28,622 nucleotides of DNA, from IMG/VR virus record IMGVR_UViG_3300021197_001709, positions 1-28,622 of that record; one strand, given 5' to 3'. Each line of letters opens with the position of its first letter. The first letter of the stretch is position 1. This DNA comes from a virus. Under the pieces are notes generated by a model. The model ran no database searches. It was not told the DNA's origin and saw only the letters and a list, made by a program, of their open reading frames with translations. Of the stretch, positions 8,301-17,500 are shown piece by piece. The position numbers were made by a program, and so were the translations under genes.

Positions 8301-9611
8301 AATACAGTAGGAGATGGATATGAAGTATTGGGTCATGGGCCTCGCGCGCTTGAGAACGATACAATTCCGACTTTAGGAACATACACCTCGATCGAAGAAG
8401 TCAATACAAATGATATGATGATCAACTATCGCAACCATCTCCATGTAGTTGGTAAAGCATCACAGAATGTTCTTTTGATTAAACCTGCTCCGGGCACAAC
8501 ACGAGACGGGACAGTTAGTGAACTGCTTCCATTGGTATTAGATGAAGAACCAATTTCCCATGATATTCCATACTCTGACGGGCTAGGGAAAGTACGAGTC
8601 GGCCCGGATCGGAATCGTGTTACTGGAGTTGAACAATTCAATATTATGACATCATCGACGATTGACTCAAACGGTGTTGTGCTGGGGACATGGAATCCAC
8701 ACGCAATCATCGAAGGTCCGAAGGGGTCATTCTTCGTCGCATGTAATAACTACAATACTAGTTTTGGAACTGATAGTATTTACTGCTATCATGTTGTGCC
8801 TACCCAGAACGTGGCCACAGGTGAAATTACGACAATGAATGCATATCCGGTGTATGCAAACTCAGCACACACGACGGATCTCTTTCAGGGTTGTACAGGA
8901 ATGGCAATCGATAATCTCGACCCGCCGAACTTCTACTACGCAACAGCAAACACGATCTTTAAGGTTGAGCCAAAGGGATATTCATATGAGACCGGTGATA
9001 CGAAGATTACCCAGCTCATAAACTCAGACTACACCTTCTGGAATACAAATCATGGAACAGGAACGGTTTATCCGCCTCTTGGCAAGTATCCTTCACAGGG
9101 ATTGTTAGTAGGAGCAAAGATCTCTTCGCATCCGTATATAATGGAAGGCACATATTCTAGAATGAATGTCGATCGATACAATCGACTATTCTTTGGTGGT
9201 CAAGCAAATGTATATATATATGATACAAACACTGATCAACTATCCATTGCCTATGCGCCGCAAGAAAATCAAACACAAATTCCAACACTGACATCAGTAA
9301 ATCTTAACACAGTATATGATAATCATACGCTTCTCGACTTTGACGTTGAACCTTATACTGGTGAACTTGTATTCATTATTAGCAATACAGGTAACGGTCG
9401 GTCAATGGTAGGGTCGATTCGACCTAATGCTGATCTATCATACACTATCGCAGATGGGGATCAGCTCGTTCAAACAATCATTGATGCAGATATAACTGAT
9501 CGGTTCTATAGTCCACAGCCAACAGGGATTGGTGCATTTACCGAATTCGCGACGGGCCCAGGAGCAAAAATTAGGATTCGCAAACAAAAAGATGATGAAA
9601 GACCAGACTAA
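2319..9611 (+). CDS. Giant baseplate wedge protein at the gp7 position, with lectin-like and beta-propeller-like expansions
   Basis: The product has 2430 residues and lies between gp6 and gp8, where T4 has gp7 (1032 residues). Residues 1-400 look like the marine-phage wedge protein: ISVIVEDQLPGFIREDHDNF at the start, YQSKGTENSFRLLFRLVFGE near 198-217, and glycine-tyrosine strand repeats at 334-391. The core resumes near 1120-1240 with NNFYQAYSYVIQSGLSIEDY. Between them lie a LamG/concanavalin-like domain (about 480-900; GLQAWWKFDS, LDSSGNGNHA, YDEVRYYDQALNQQQ) and a carbohydrate-binding-like beta-sandwich (about 905-1095). After the core come two related beta-sandwich repeats (about 1312-1477 and 1563-1760), another beta-rich region, and a propeller-like region (about 2106-2390). 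No signal peptide or membrane segment is seen. The structural role follows from synteny and core motifs. Carbohydrate binding is inferred from domain resemblance only. Homology to T4 gp7 itself cannot be shown here. Confidence 0.75.
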   Translation: MISANNKISVIVEDQLPGFIREDHDNFVQFVKSYYEFLELTNPPVDMPLRFVNPSETTYTSTNKYGAGPLLVGETINQYADAVDSTIITASAVVFAYNATATTKTVTITGIAGTTGLFIANKEIIGESSGAKYWPSSNIKQAPTGALQASYDISNIRDMDLMSNQYIDFIKKEIASGFPARFDKGIDERTALKNLRDFYQSKGTENSFRLLFRLVFGEDIDIYLPSENMLRPSVGEWEQRTTLRLDSRIKDLLSADAPRDVSDIVGQRVTGISSKATAIIERAQKIIYAGDTFIEADITSKAGTFEPDEQVRVAYIEAETNSAVTIELKNYGLISSIDITDGGSNYAIGDQVSIGGSNGLGTIARVSDVDSITGEVKAIEIIDPGYRYTGPPSTINLNSPHSGDAGSTRFEAGPLESILDVDFNHKILANSFFAESDNRGAYANTGAVGFDLYDIDGATIINPASTDANSFSNFVTVPGKDEGLQAWWKFDSYNIIGDVTVNTLDGTFGDGNDPTANVINYGYWGPRVSDSVYRPDFKIPAFGYGSLDPLKTRTVPSQNTRITNTYSATSNATSANSYNPNGWVGFKPIVLDSSGNGNHAWLQTANNLAPATNFTGRANVVSRGAFSERGIFGTGSLANTWVNGPSATEPQNDLGGIVLRAHDDLRNANTQTWVMWYYPYGEIGSFGGTYNNDTEWVQYDSEAPEFDANNAPNILSRDGGSYWALQANATSTATSDYHDVIFRFQGAEWDNGNAVNGQVANTSGQFPGHNAGTLNAGGGSLRAQTWNMIALSIDHTVGVGNLFFFNTTDGFHSSNGFSIPVTQDANTPALGTWPVVNGDAQGRAVVLGAASASANGDSNSIERNPASSAHGRYDEVRYYDQALNQQQIAHLFNNPGGRFDNTLSGEWAIVNPAVSGNTAAEFLYDSGETSQIFRIGSDDTSTGLQVVYNKDIAFDPAAHYKLTVKARNTDAGNSSNVQFGVIGIADTGTRLLGYDAADDWDKSQPIAQSGADLGTTWVEKTAVFGGNSSPLHSGWDATGDGEGTYTWNNPAKLYGDVGAAAGNTTFFRPVLRWDEWTAGDFTEIEYVKVEVQRPATLTATIAGEFVWPGRDIGDAGKLSTSPAGIWLPKHLSDNNFYQAYSYVIQSGLSIEDYRQIVDKLVHTSGKKLFSEVQLTSKADLSLTASAFNESLIRLLFIFYGGSERLLLGPGETWDGRSLKGDVAIKSEFGLYDLPDLPFDLDLAHGEFDVLDHLAVSDRQDQTEDFTGEKTIRTYSNGDTTTKFADTISTAPQDAHAGWRVVHGSSDNGGTIIDGPNLRIYPDPEKGPFPLLQTRTSTTDYTYNIDGTEYPKIQMKIRRVSGTRDTAWTGTMFWGRVDGLDNRSPDGSNVADGVVTPRDYPYGRDGVTLINYSKNIPRPTFWGPDFHILEWDFTNDPRWEGETITELRFDFDRGATEANPTNNVYEIEYIRFVAADQFTYGSPNGPAWIAWDQSPLDNPYANGHYSSVLYPDPTYASSNSATRPTKDTLLWEVSGAYAKLVTGYEDTERSTFAGLLYVSGPFGTIEIPRPNAEGLLALDGHYHQNDPYTADENDGVNWQTSQELPLNIDSSTYRYVRMKVRRIGPGGYRTSAELATDPISDPSAWIGACQAETRDSAYGNIGANYNRVQIGGTNIGANTISQPETLIIPAGSDADTKSPWHILEWDMHDVGSGVVGANTIVADTFAANNIGWLGITLVGNPTESNETFEIDWIQVDDGTKFPRGNHQWPIGRTDQVGELAGERDQYNDGSGVGGYANTMKVNSSWDYSTRPMGQFSVAVSSPQSSEIKFANTAANNATVIYVATSLRHAATSGTNPPTVVLTPALAADQILRFSANTANSTDWISSSQISANDDNTMYSLFTDPLGAHYERISMELDDRDTIFLGYQYTEDKGSTPGTSNFEYPANVITSDSRPFYIMHYQPSGNVAPTGVIGGNTGHNFFGVSNNYISELVLYGNTVGDGYEVLGHGPRALENDTIPTLGTYTSIEEVNTNDMMINYRNHLHVVGKASQNVLLIKPAPGTTRDGTVSELLPLVLDEEPISHDIPYSDGLGKVRVGPDRNRVTGVEQFNIMTSSTIDSNGVVLGTWNPHAIIEGPKGSFFVACNNYNTSFGTDSIYCYHVVPTQNVATGEITTMNAYPVYANSAHTTDLFQGCTGMAIDNLDPPNFYYATANTIFKVEPKGYSYETGDTKITQLINSDYTFWNTNHGTGTVYPPLGKYPSQGLLVGAKISSHPYIMEGTYSRMNVDRYNRLFFGGQANVYIYDTNTDQLSIAYAPQENQTQIPTLTSVNLNTVYDNHTLLDFDVEPYTGELVFIISNTGNGRSMVGSIRPNADLSYTIADGDQLVQTIIDADITDRFYSPQPTGIGAFTEFATGPGAKIRIRKQKDDERPD
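3760..5016 (+). other. LamG/concanavalin A-like domain inside the gp7-position protein
   Basis: Residues about 481-900 show the hallmarks of LamG-like jellyroll domains. GLQAWWKFDS is the opening strand, LDSSGNGNHA is the usual DxSGNGxxG loop, LRAQTWNMIALSID is the strand after the loop, and GRYDEVRYYDQALNQQQIAH is the closing DEVRxYxxALxxxxI motif. Such domains commonly bind glycans, often through calcium. The extra length over a typical domain of about 200 residues lies in loops rich in Asn, Ala and Gly. Confidence 0.75.
5032..5620 (+). other. Carbohydrate-binding-module-like beta-sandwich inside the gp7-position protein
   Basis: Residues about 905-1100 begin with a GEWAIVNPAVSGNTAAEFLY segment. 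They include HYKLTVKARNTDAGNS, the hydrophobic strand plus Arg motif of galactose-binding-like modules such as CBM4/9, and close with FTEIEYVKVEV. The closing strand resembles those of the two downstream repeats (EIEYIRFV and EIDWIQVD), so this may be a divergent third copy. Ligand unknown. Confidence 0.5.
6254..6750 (+). repeat. Protein-level repeat copy A (beta-sandwich)
   Basis: Residues about 1312-1477 of the gp7-position protein. Landmarks are YNIDGTEYPKIQMKIRRVSG starting at 1342, HILEWDFTN at 1426 and EIEYIRF at 1465. All three recur in the same order in copy B at 1605, 1700 and 1748. The match is at protein level, and the DNA of the two copies has diverged. Confidence 0.7.
7006..7599 (+). 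repeat. Protein-level repeat copy B (beta-sandwich)
   Basis: Residues about 1563-1760 of the gp7-position protein. Landmarks are LNIDSSTYRYVRMKVRRIGP at 1605, HILEWDMHD at 1700 and EIDWIQVDD at 1748, which align with copy A. Spacing between landmarks is about 10 residues longer than in copy A. The fold suggested is a galactose-binding-like sandwich. Confidence 0.7.
8636..9480 (+). other. Beta-propeller-like C-terminal region of the gp7-position protein
   Basis: Residues about 2106-2388 contain repeated blade-like units: NPHAIIEGPKGSFFVAC, then GMAIDNLDPPNFYYATANTI, then RMNVDRYNRLFFGGQANVYI, then LLDFDVEPYTGELVFIIS. Each has a small-hydrophobic-D/E-x-x-x-G-x-hydrophobic pattern as in NHL or SMP-30 type propellers. 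Blade count is uncertain, about four to six. The role may be structural or receptor-directed. Confidence 0.5.
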
Positions 9612-9635
9612 ATATACAAGAATTGGTAACTTTCG

Positions 9636-9643
9636 CATAAATA
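9636..9643 (+). promoter_or_regulatory. Probable T4-type late promoter box upstream of gp8
   Basis: CATAAATA matches the T4 late -10 consensus TATAAATA at 7 of 8 positions. It sits in the longest intergenic gap of the window (9612-9665), 22 bases before the GTG of gp8 and upstream of its ribosome binding site. Its position in a rare gap makes it more convincing than the other candidate boxes. Confidence 0.55.
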
Positions 9644-9654
9644 ACACCACAGAT

Positions 9655-9658
9655 GGAG
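9655..9658 (+). promoter_or_regulatory. Ribosome binding site for gp8 (fixes the GTG start)
   Basis: GGAG lies 7 bases before GTG at 9666. An in-frame TAA at 9642-9644 with no ATG in between leaves GTG as the supported start. Confidence 0.7.
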
Positions 9659-9665
9659 AATCGCC

Positions 9666-11501
9666 GTGCCAGCAATCGTAACAAAGCAGTTTCGCGTTCG
9701 AAACGCAAAGGAGTTTGTAAACAACCTCCTCTCATCATCTGAAGGTGGATCGAGTGCCTATGATGGCGTAAGCTATGTATATCTGGCTTTCGGTAAAGTA
9801 GTGCCTTGGGATGAAACAAACTTTGGGGCTGATGATAGCAATCCACCTGACCCGGATGAAGATGTTTCTCTTCTATATGATGTGTTTCGAGATGGTATTG
9901 CTGCTTCTAGGGTTTCCGCAGATGAGGTTCGTCTTGGAATTCGAAGATATGACTGGACTTCCGGTACAGTGTACAGCCAATATGATGATCAAGATCCATC
10001 GATCATGAATGGGACGGCGGTATTCTTTGTATTTGATCCAATCACAGGCCATATTTTTAAATGTCTCGATAATAATTCTGGTGGCAAATCTACGATTCGA
10101 CCGGCCGCGCCGATTGCTGCGATCACCGAGCAAAGTTTTTTCACGTCCGATGGATATCGATGGAAGTTTATGGCAGAAACTTCTTTAGTAGATCAGAAGT
10201 TCTTAACAACAAATTACGTGCCGATTCGAACGCTCAATGTTCATCCAACAGCTTCCGTTCCTGTCGGATATCAGCTACAGCATGACATTCAGTCGCGAGC
10301 AAATACAGGGACGATTGAGACATATAAAGTTACTAGCGCTGGATCTGGATTCCAAAAGCACAGTGGAGGCGTTCCGACTCGAACGATTGCTACGGGCGCA
10401 TCTGCTACTCAGTTTACGCTAACCTCGGACGCGGCGATATCGGCTTCCGACGATTTCTACAACGGAGCAACGATAGTTGTGGATAATGGGTCAGGAGTAT
10501 CTGAGAGCGGGATCATCAGCGATTATGTTGGGGCATCAAGAACAGTCACGCTCGACGCTGCAACCCCGCTCTCGTACTCGCCGGTTGGCAATGAAACATA
10601 CCATATTGGACCAACTGTATGGGTGGCCGGAGACGGAGCAGGGGCTAACGCATATGCTATTTGCACATCAGCAGGCGCGATCAATCAGGTAAATGCTCTC
10701 AATACTGCCAACACCGGGAATAGTTACACGTTTGCCACGGTGACAGTAGATCCACAATCACGCGACGTAGGGTCAGGGGCATCAGTTCGTTCTATTATTC
10801 CACCACAGGGTGGGCATGGCCATGATCCAGCAGATGAGTTGAACGGATTTAATGTTCTACTTAACAAGACTATCAATGGTGCTGGAGAAGGCAACACATA
10901 TCCCATATCCAATGACTATCGTGTAGTTTCTCTGCTTCGTAATACTCTGCTGACAAATGGATATAATAAGGATGTGCTTACTCCTGCTACGACGGGTGCT
11001 AACTGGTTTGCAAATACCCAATCGGTTCATATGTCAACATGGCTTGTGTGTAACACAACAACGCTTGCTATGGGACAAGGGCCGGACCCGGCCGGCTCAA
11101 TGCAGCAATTTGATCAATGGAATTCTGGGACGGGCCCGCTGCCTGATGACGAAATTGTAGGTATCAATAGTGGAGCAAAGGGTCGTGTTGTTGAGTTCAA
11201 CACTGATGGTAGAGGTATCCTAAATATAACAAACGTTGTAGCAAATACAAGCGGAGGAACTTTCCTCGAAGATGAAGCCGTTATATTAACACGGACCTAT
11301 ACTGGATTTGTTCCGACAACTAATAACTATCTTGTAGCAAACGGATTCAGTCTTGGATTTGTAGCAGACCCCGAATTTGATGTACTACAGGTCGGAGAGC
11401 TTAAAGCAGGAACCGGGGAAGTTCTTTACGTTGAGAACCGACGACCCATCAGGCGATCGCCGGAACAGCGCGAAACTATCACTATTGTGATTGAATTCTA
11501 A
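9666..11501 (+). CDS. 8: Baseplate wedge subunit gp8, enlarged
   Basis: gp8 is the dimeric wedge component that links gp6 and gp7 to the peripheral baseplate. The N-terminal 190 residues are clearly of this family: LLYDVFRDGIAASRVSADEV, then RRYDWTSGTVYSQYDD near 99-114, then FFTSDGYRWKFMAETS. PPQGGHGHDPADELNGF near 379-395 and the C-terminal EVLYVENRRPIRRSPEQRE are also diagnostic. At 611 residues it is nearly twice T4 gp8 (334). The extra sequence lies mainly at about 222-375, where a small beta module (about 244-315, ending NETYHI) is inserted, and at about 490-550, where a GE-x-V/SGA strand motif occurs (DDEIVGINSGAKGRVVEF). Start is GTG, preceded by GGAG. It is separated from the previous gene by a 54-base gap with a late-promoter-like box. 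Confidence 0.9.
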   Translation: MPAIVTKQFRVRNAKEFVNNLLSSSEGGSSAYDGVSYVYLAFGKVVPWDETNFGADDSNPPDPDEDVSLLYDVFRDGIAASRVSADEVRLGIRRYDWTSGTVYSQYDDQDPSIMNGTAVFFVFDPITGHIFKCLDNNSGGKSTIRPAAPIAAITEQSFFTSDGYRWKFMAETSLVDQKFLTTNYVPIRTLNVHPTASVPVGYQLQHDIQSRANTGTIETYKVTSAGSGFQKHSGGVPTRTIATGASATQFTLTSDAAISASDDFYNGATIVVDNGSGVSESGIISDYVGASRTVTLDAATPLSYSPVGNETYHIGPTVWVAGDGAGANAYAICTSAGAINQVNALNTANTGNSYTFATVTVDPQSRDVGSGASVRSIIPPQGGHGHDPADELNGFNVLLNKTINGAGEGNTYPISNDYRVVSLLRNTLLTNGYNKDVLTPATTGANWFANTQSVHMSTWLVCNTTTLAMGQGPDPAGSMQQFDQWNSGTGPLPDDEIVGINSGAKGRVVEFNTDGRGILNITNVVANTSGGTFLEDEAVILTRTYTGFVPTTNNYLVANGFSLGFVADPEFDVLQVGELKAGTGEVLYVENRRPIRRSPEQRETITIVIEF

Positions 11502-11504
11502 GGA
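11501..11504 (+). promoter_or_regulatory. Ribosome binding site for the DUF4815-type gene
   Basis: AGGA starts at the last base of the gp8 stop codon and lies 7 bases before ATG at 11512. Confidence 0.6.
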
Positions 11505-11511
11505 ATTATAA

Positions 11512-14500
11512 ATGCCATTAAATGCAAATACCGCACCATATTATGATGACTATGATCCGAGCAATCAATTTTACCAGATCATGTTCAATCCGGGTAGACC
11601 TGTGCAGGCGCGGGAACTTACGCAAATGCAGACAATACTTCAAAAGCAGATTGAGCGAATGGGAGATCACATCTTCCAGCATGGCGCTCGGGTTCTTGGG
11701 GCTCAGATATCATATGCAAAATGTAAGTTTGTAAAACTGGCAGACTATGAAAAAAACGACTCAAATGAAGCCGCGATCAACCTAACGAACATCTACGATA
11801 CAACTAGTCTTTTAGGTGCATCGGTTGTTCTTGATGCCGCATCTGCTGGTGACTACGGAACAGACGCAGATGGAACTGTAATCACACCGGATGGCAGGAG
11901 CCCCGTTGCTCATATCATCTATTCGGCTGCCCGAGATGGTAGTGATCCGGCAACTCTTCTTCTAACATATGATACAGAAGATGAGTTCGCGGCAAACGAC
12001 TTCATTCGCACGCTCGCTGGAACATCATTTACCCAACGAAGCTATGTAGTCAACGCAACACCCACGTCAACCTCTGCGGCTGTTGGTGATGCCACTTACT
12101 CAACTGTTACCAGTGGTGTATTCTATATCAAGAGTTCTACAGGATCTCACTTCACATACTGTAGGTCTCAACGGATTCCGCTGTCCAAGTACACGAACAG
12201 ACCAACATACAAGGTTGGGCTAAAGGTCAATGAGGCATTCGTAACCGAATCAAGTGAGGCATCACTCTATGATAATGCCGGAGGAACAAATCAACCAACT
12301 GCTCCTGGCGCACATCGACTCAAAATTGACCTTGAGCTTGCGGTAGCCCCCGGTTCAGATGGGCTGACCATCAGCGATGATGCAGGTCAGGATTTTGTTG
12401 AACTGCTCCGCATAGATAATGGGGTCCGCGTTAACAGTACACTTGCGCCGGATGCGTCGTCGAAGATTTACTCTGCTATTGGTGATGTTATGGCAGAGCA
12501 GGTCCATGATGCTTCAGGCAACTATGTGGTTGAACCATTTGAATGTCGAGTTGAAGACACAAATCCACCAAGCAATAAGCTAAAGGTCACACTTCAGCCC
12601 GCGCGCGGTAAAGATACTGCTCGTGCGTATGTAAAGGGACGCGAGTTTGAAATGTCTGGTCCGTGGTCACAGCTAATCGATAAGGCTCGTGATACATCAA
12701 TTGAACGGGATCTTATCGCAGCAACTCCAATTGGGTCGTTTATTATGGTCCGAGATCTCAAGATCGATGACCACTTGAATGAAGGTTCGAGCGCCCGCAC
12801 AGGACTTCTTCCTCTATGGGATCTCCATTCAGTAGAGTCATCTAAAATCAACATTAGTTCACTCGAAGAGTATAACTCCACTCGCGCTGGGTCATTCCGC
12901 TTGCGTGATATCGTTAATGGCGGCCGCTTTGCTACTGGAGCAACTTCGAATGTTCATGCTCTATATCTACAGGACTACAAGACATCCAACGCGCTAACAG
13001 GATCATTTACGGCCGACGCAACAACAGGCACCGATACCTCGCTCGGTGCCACGGGAGTCACGATTAGTCTGACTGACCGAAATACAACTGAGAACGCATA
13101 CATCGGATCTCGGATCTCAATTGTATCATCGACCAATCATCCCGATTACGCAAATCAGACTCGTGCTGTCATCGCGAGCGCGGCCGGAGCTGGAGACCGA
13201 GTGCTGACGCTCGATACTCCATTCGATCAGCCAACGAATGATAAGACCTTCCCAGGCACAGGGGAGACCTACTCTATGGTCATCGAGCCAACGGCTGCGA
13301 TGACAGGAAATGGATCGGTTGTTCCGTCTCCATATCGCGACCACGACGTTGCGATTGGCGCATCCACAATGCTTCTTACTAGAGTTGAAACAGGTAACGC
13401 ACAGATCTTAGTATCGGAAGCTAGTGCAAACAGCACTCCGTTTATCGGAGGGCCCCAGCCTTCGCTCATGTTCCCGCTAGCCACAGGCGGCGCACGGGTT
13501 GCCAACTCGATTGATAGTTCAGTCACCGGAGCCGATGTCTTCTTCGTCACCCGATATAACTCAACCACACAGTCAGTGGCCACAGTCGCGACATTTAATA
13601 TTAACCAATATCGACTCGACACCGGTACCGGATTTTCCGCAGGGCAGTTCATCGAAGGAACTACGACAGACAACTTAGTTGTGATTAATGAGACAACAGG
13701 TAGGATAATCAATGGTGCTGATATAACATCGGCTGTTGTGACAGCAGGTTCAATTGTAATAACCAGCACCAACTTTATCTCCAACGGAGAGAGCATTCGT
13801 CTAATCGCCCCGGCTCGCATGAATAACCTTCCAGCAAAGAAGAAGACATTAAAGCAGGGGTTGAATACACAATCCGCGTCTGCGACACTCACTACCGATA
13901 GAAATACAAAAGGTTATGTTGTATTCGATGCACCAAATAGGATTCCCGGTGGTTCAGATAACCTTGGTGCGGTGGATGTATATCGCATTGCTGGGATCTA
14001 TGACAGCGGAGATATTAATGTAGCCCCCAATGCGGCCGATCTCAACGTAGACGCGAAAAATATTACTAGCCGATATGATCTTGATAGTGGTCAGCGAGAG
14101 GATCTATATGACTACGCATCTATTATACTAAAGGCTGGCGCGGCCGCACCGCTCGGGCAGATTGTTGTAGTATATGATTGGTTTAGTCACACCGACAATC
14201 TCGGAGATGAAGGTGGATATTTTAGTATCGATTCATACAATAATCAAGTTGCTCTTGAGAACATACCATCATTCACATCAACGTCAACTGGAATCCGGTA
14301 TAACCTCAAGGACTATTTGGACTTCCGACCATCGCGGGCTGTTTCCGCTACCGGCGCAGCAAACACATCATACTATGTGCCAATTAGGGACATCTCTACT
14401 ACATCAGGAGGAGTTGCCGCAAGCGCAAAGAGCATTGGGCACGTTGATTCAGCGGGTGCCTTCTGGTACTTCATGCAATATTTTGCCCCACGATTTGATG

Positions 14501-17500
14501 CAGTGGTTATCGGTGATCGCAAGACTGCACGCGGAGCAAACACTGGGATGCTCCAGATCGTTTCAGGATCAACTAATCGGTCACCTGCTACCCAACCAAG
14601 GGTGTCGGCGCAAGATATGGCTCTGTTTAACCTTGCCATTCCATCCTACACGAAACGGCCTGAGGATGTAATCGTAACGAAGGAAAATAACCAGCGATAT
14701 ACCATGAGCGATATTGGTGCTATCGCGAATCGTGTTGATCGGCTTGAATACTTCTCATCGATGAACACGATTGAGCAAGAGGCGGCAGGCATCAAAATAA
14801 TTGATAATGATGGCATCGAAAATTACACGAACGGAATCCTCGTTGATACATTCGATTCTGGGACCGCCGCTGCTGATATTGGGATACCGGGGAGACCAAA
14901 TCCAGACTTCAATGCATCAGTGGGAAAGGGAATGCTTCGTCCTGCTGTTGAGCAGGAGCATATCGAGCTTACCATTAGCGACATCGATAGTACGAATATC
15001 CATCGCACGCATGGGCAGCTAATGATGCCATATACCACAACGACAGACAGTCCAGGCCTGTCCAATAAGCGTGCAACATTGAATGGTACAGAAAACATCA
15101 ATCCATTCCAGATTCAAGCATTCTACGGAGAGGCTTCACTGTCGCCGAGTAGCGACAACTGGCATTCCACGATGGATCTTGCAGCGTCGTCTTCAGATAC
15201 AGCAAATGCACGTCGGGCCGCACAAGATATGATCCAACAACGGATCGATCGTGGTGAGTCCAATGTTAATTGGGGATCTTGGGAAGACGATTGGTATGGT
15301 GCTGAAGTAGTAACTACTAATATTCGATTAAAAGATCCTGAAGGTGCATTTGAGGCAGTTATCAATAACCCTCCAGCACTTAATCCTTGGCTCGCCAATG
15401 TTATGCCTCTGGATCCAGATAAATATATCCACTCTCCAGTGAGTGGATATACATACGCATCCGTGGCCGCCGGTCAACGGCCGGGTTTGGAGATCAAAAA
15501 TTATCTAACTGCTGGTCAGGCTTCAACATTACCATCACATCCAAATGGGATAATTGACTGGGCACAAGTTGTGATTCACAGAAATAACACTTCCCCCACC
15601 TTCAATGTTGCGAGTCAGATTCGAGTTACCGATGAAGAACAATCACAAACAATAACATCACAAGATGTTCACCAAACCCGCACTGGAACATCTCTCCAGT
15701 TTAATCTAGGTGAAGAGACCGTTCTTATTGATGATCGAACGCTTTCGTCTATTGTTGCTCCTTATATGCGTCCGGTTGACATCACATTCCGCGCAAGACG
15801 AATGAAGCCAAGGACGACCGTTTTTCCAATATTCGATAAAGAACTCGTTACCAATTATACTGAACGAGCAAATGAACTGATCCTGCGTAATACTAGTGGG
15901 GCGGATGCCTATAATAATCCATTTGGGGATCTTGGTCCGGGTGAAGAGGAAGTTCTAGGGGACTCATCAAACACCGGAATAGGAATTGCAGTCGGGACAC
16001 TTGGAAACACAGTGTTCCTCGTTTCAGCAAATGGAATATTTGACCCAGCAGGTGGGATCATAGTTCGATCACGAAATGTAACCGCACCAAATAAGACAGT
16101 GGTCGCATATAAGTCGTTCTCGGGAACACTTGAAGTTGCTCCTTCATCGGTATCCGATGTATCCCTGCAAATAGATGAATCAGCAAAGCTTTGGTGGCAC
16201 ACGACAAGCGAAACCACTCGCGCATCTGAGCAACCTGGCGGAAGTCTTGATGTTGATCTATACGATCGAAAGATATATCTTGTTGATGGTCGCGGGTATG
16301 GTCAGAATCGAACGATTGTTGCGTACTCCAATACTACCGGGACAGTAACACTCGACTCTGGATGGGCACTAACACCAAACACACAGACCCGATATTCAAT
16401 TGGCGAGCATTATACTAGTTTTGCGGGGAGCGCATATGGGGTTTTGCATGTTCCAAACCCATCATATTCCAATAGAACCTCACAGCACTATGTTGAGGGC
16501 GCGACGATTACTGGAGATGAACATTGGGCATCTTCGGCCGAATCAGACGAAAGAACTAACGATACGCTTCGCTTCCAGTCAGGAATGAAGGTGTTCTCTC
16601 TTCGAAATGTACCAAACGCGACTGCTGGAGAGTCGGCAACGCACGTTGAGATTCCGTTTATGTCATCGGGAGTCATTGACGTTGGGCAATATCAAACGGT
16701 GTTCTCTATTGATACGGTTGTAGTGGATCATGAGGAATCACGCACCATAAATCGAAGCGCGACTTCGGAGTGGACCGCGACCGGAAATATTATTGAGACT
16801 GGTGATGTGGTTAAGTTCTTTGATCCAATCGCGCAGAGCTTCCTTGTAGATGGAAACGTCTACCCAGAAGGAATATTCATTGATAGTGTAGACGTTTGGT
16901 TTCAGACGAAACATACTGATGAGTCGGGAGTTCAGTTACCAGTCACATTAGAGATTCGACCAACAATCGCTGGCGTTCCACATGGCGGGAAGGTTCTTGG
17001 AAAGAAGTCATTGCTTCCAAGTGAAGTTAATATCCTAACAGGGCAGCCAGGAGATGTTAATCTAACTACAGCCGCAGCAACGAACTTCAAGTTTGACCGT
17101 CCAATTAAGCTCAAGAGTGGAAATCAGTACGCTATTGTTTTGGTATCCGACTCTTTGGATTATCATGTATGGACAGCAGAAAATGGGCAGCCTCAGCTTG
17201 GAACGGGTGGAGAAGGTTCACAGGCCACTGGTGTCCCTGCTGTCATCATGGACGGGCAGCCTCATCTTGGATCATTCTTCAAGTCTCAGAATGGAGTCAC
17301 ATGGAACCCAGAACAGAATCAGGATTTATCATTCGCTATTCATAAGTGTGAATTCACTCCGAATCAGGTAGCAACAGCAGTCTGGAAGTCAGTGAACGCA
17401 CACTCGGGACCAGTTCCGTCATTCTCCCATGTTACAGATCCACTTAACCATGTTAACTATGGTGCAGTGACGGGTAGCGCTCCAATCTCAACGCCACATC

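Noticed and set aside
2319-9611. The giant gp7-position gene as an assembly artefact or fusion of separate genes
   Set aside because: The frame is open throughout. No internal start has a convincing ribosome binding site at domain borders, and core-type segments occur on both sides of the lectin block, which argues for one protein.
11507-11514. TATAAATG as a late promoter for the DUF4815-type gene
   Set aside because: The box includes the start codon itself, so a transcript begun from it could not contain the start and ribosome binding site. It is better explained as chance.
13269-13892. A 207-codon open frame on the minus strand inside the DUF4815-type gene
   Set aside because: It is antisense to a continuous structural gene, without its own context. 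Low stop frequency on that strand follows from codon bias of the real gene.
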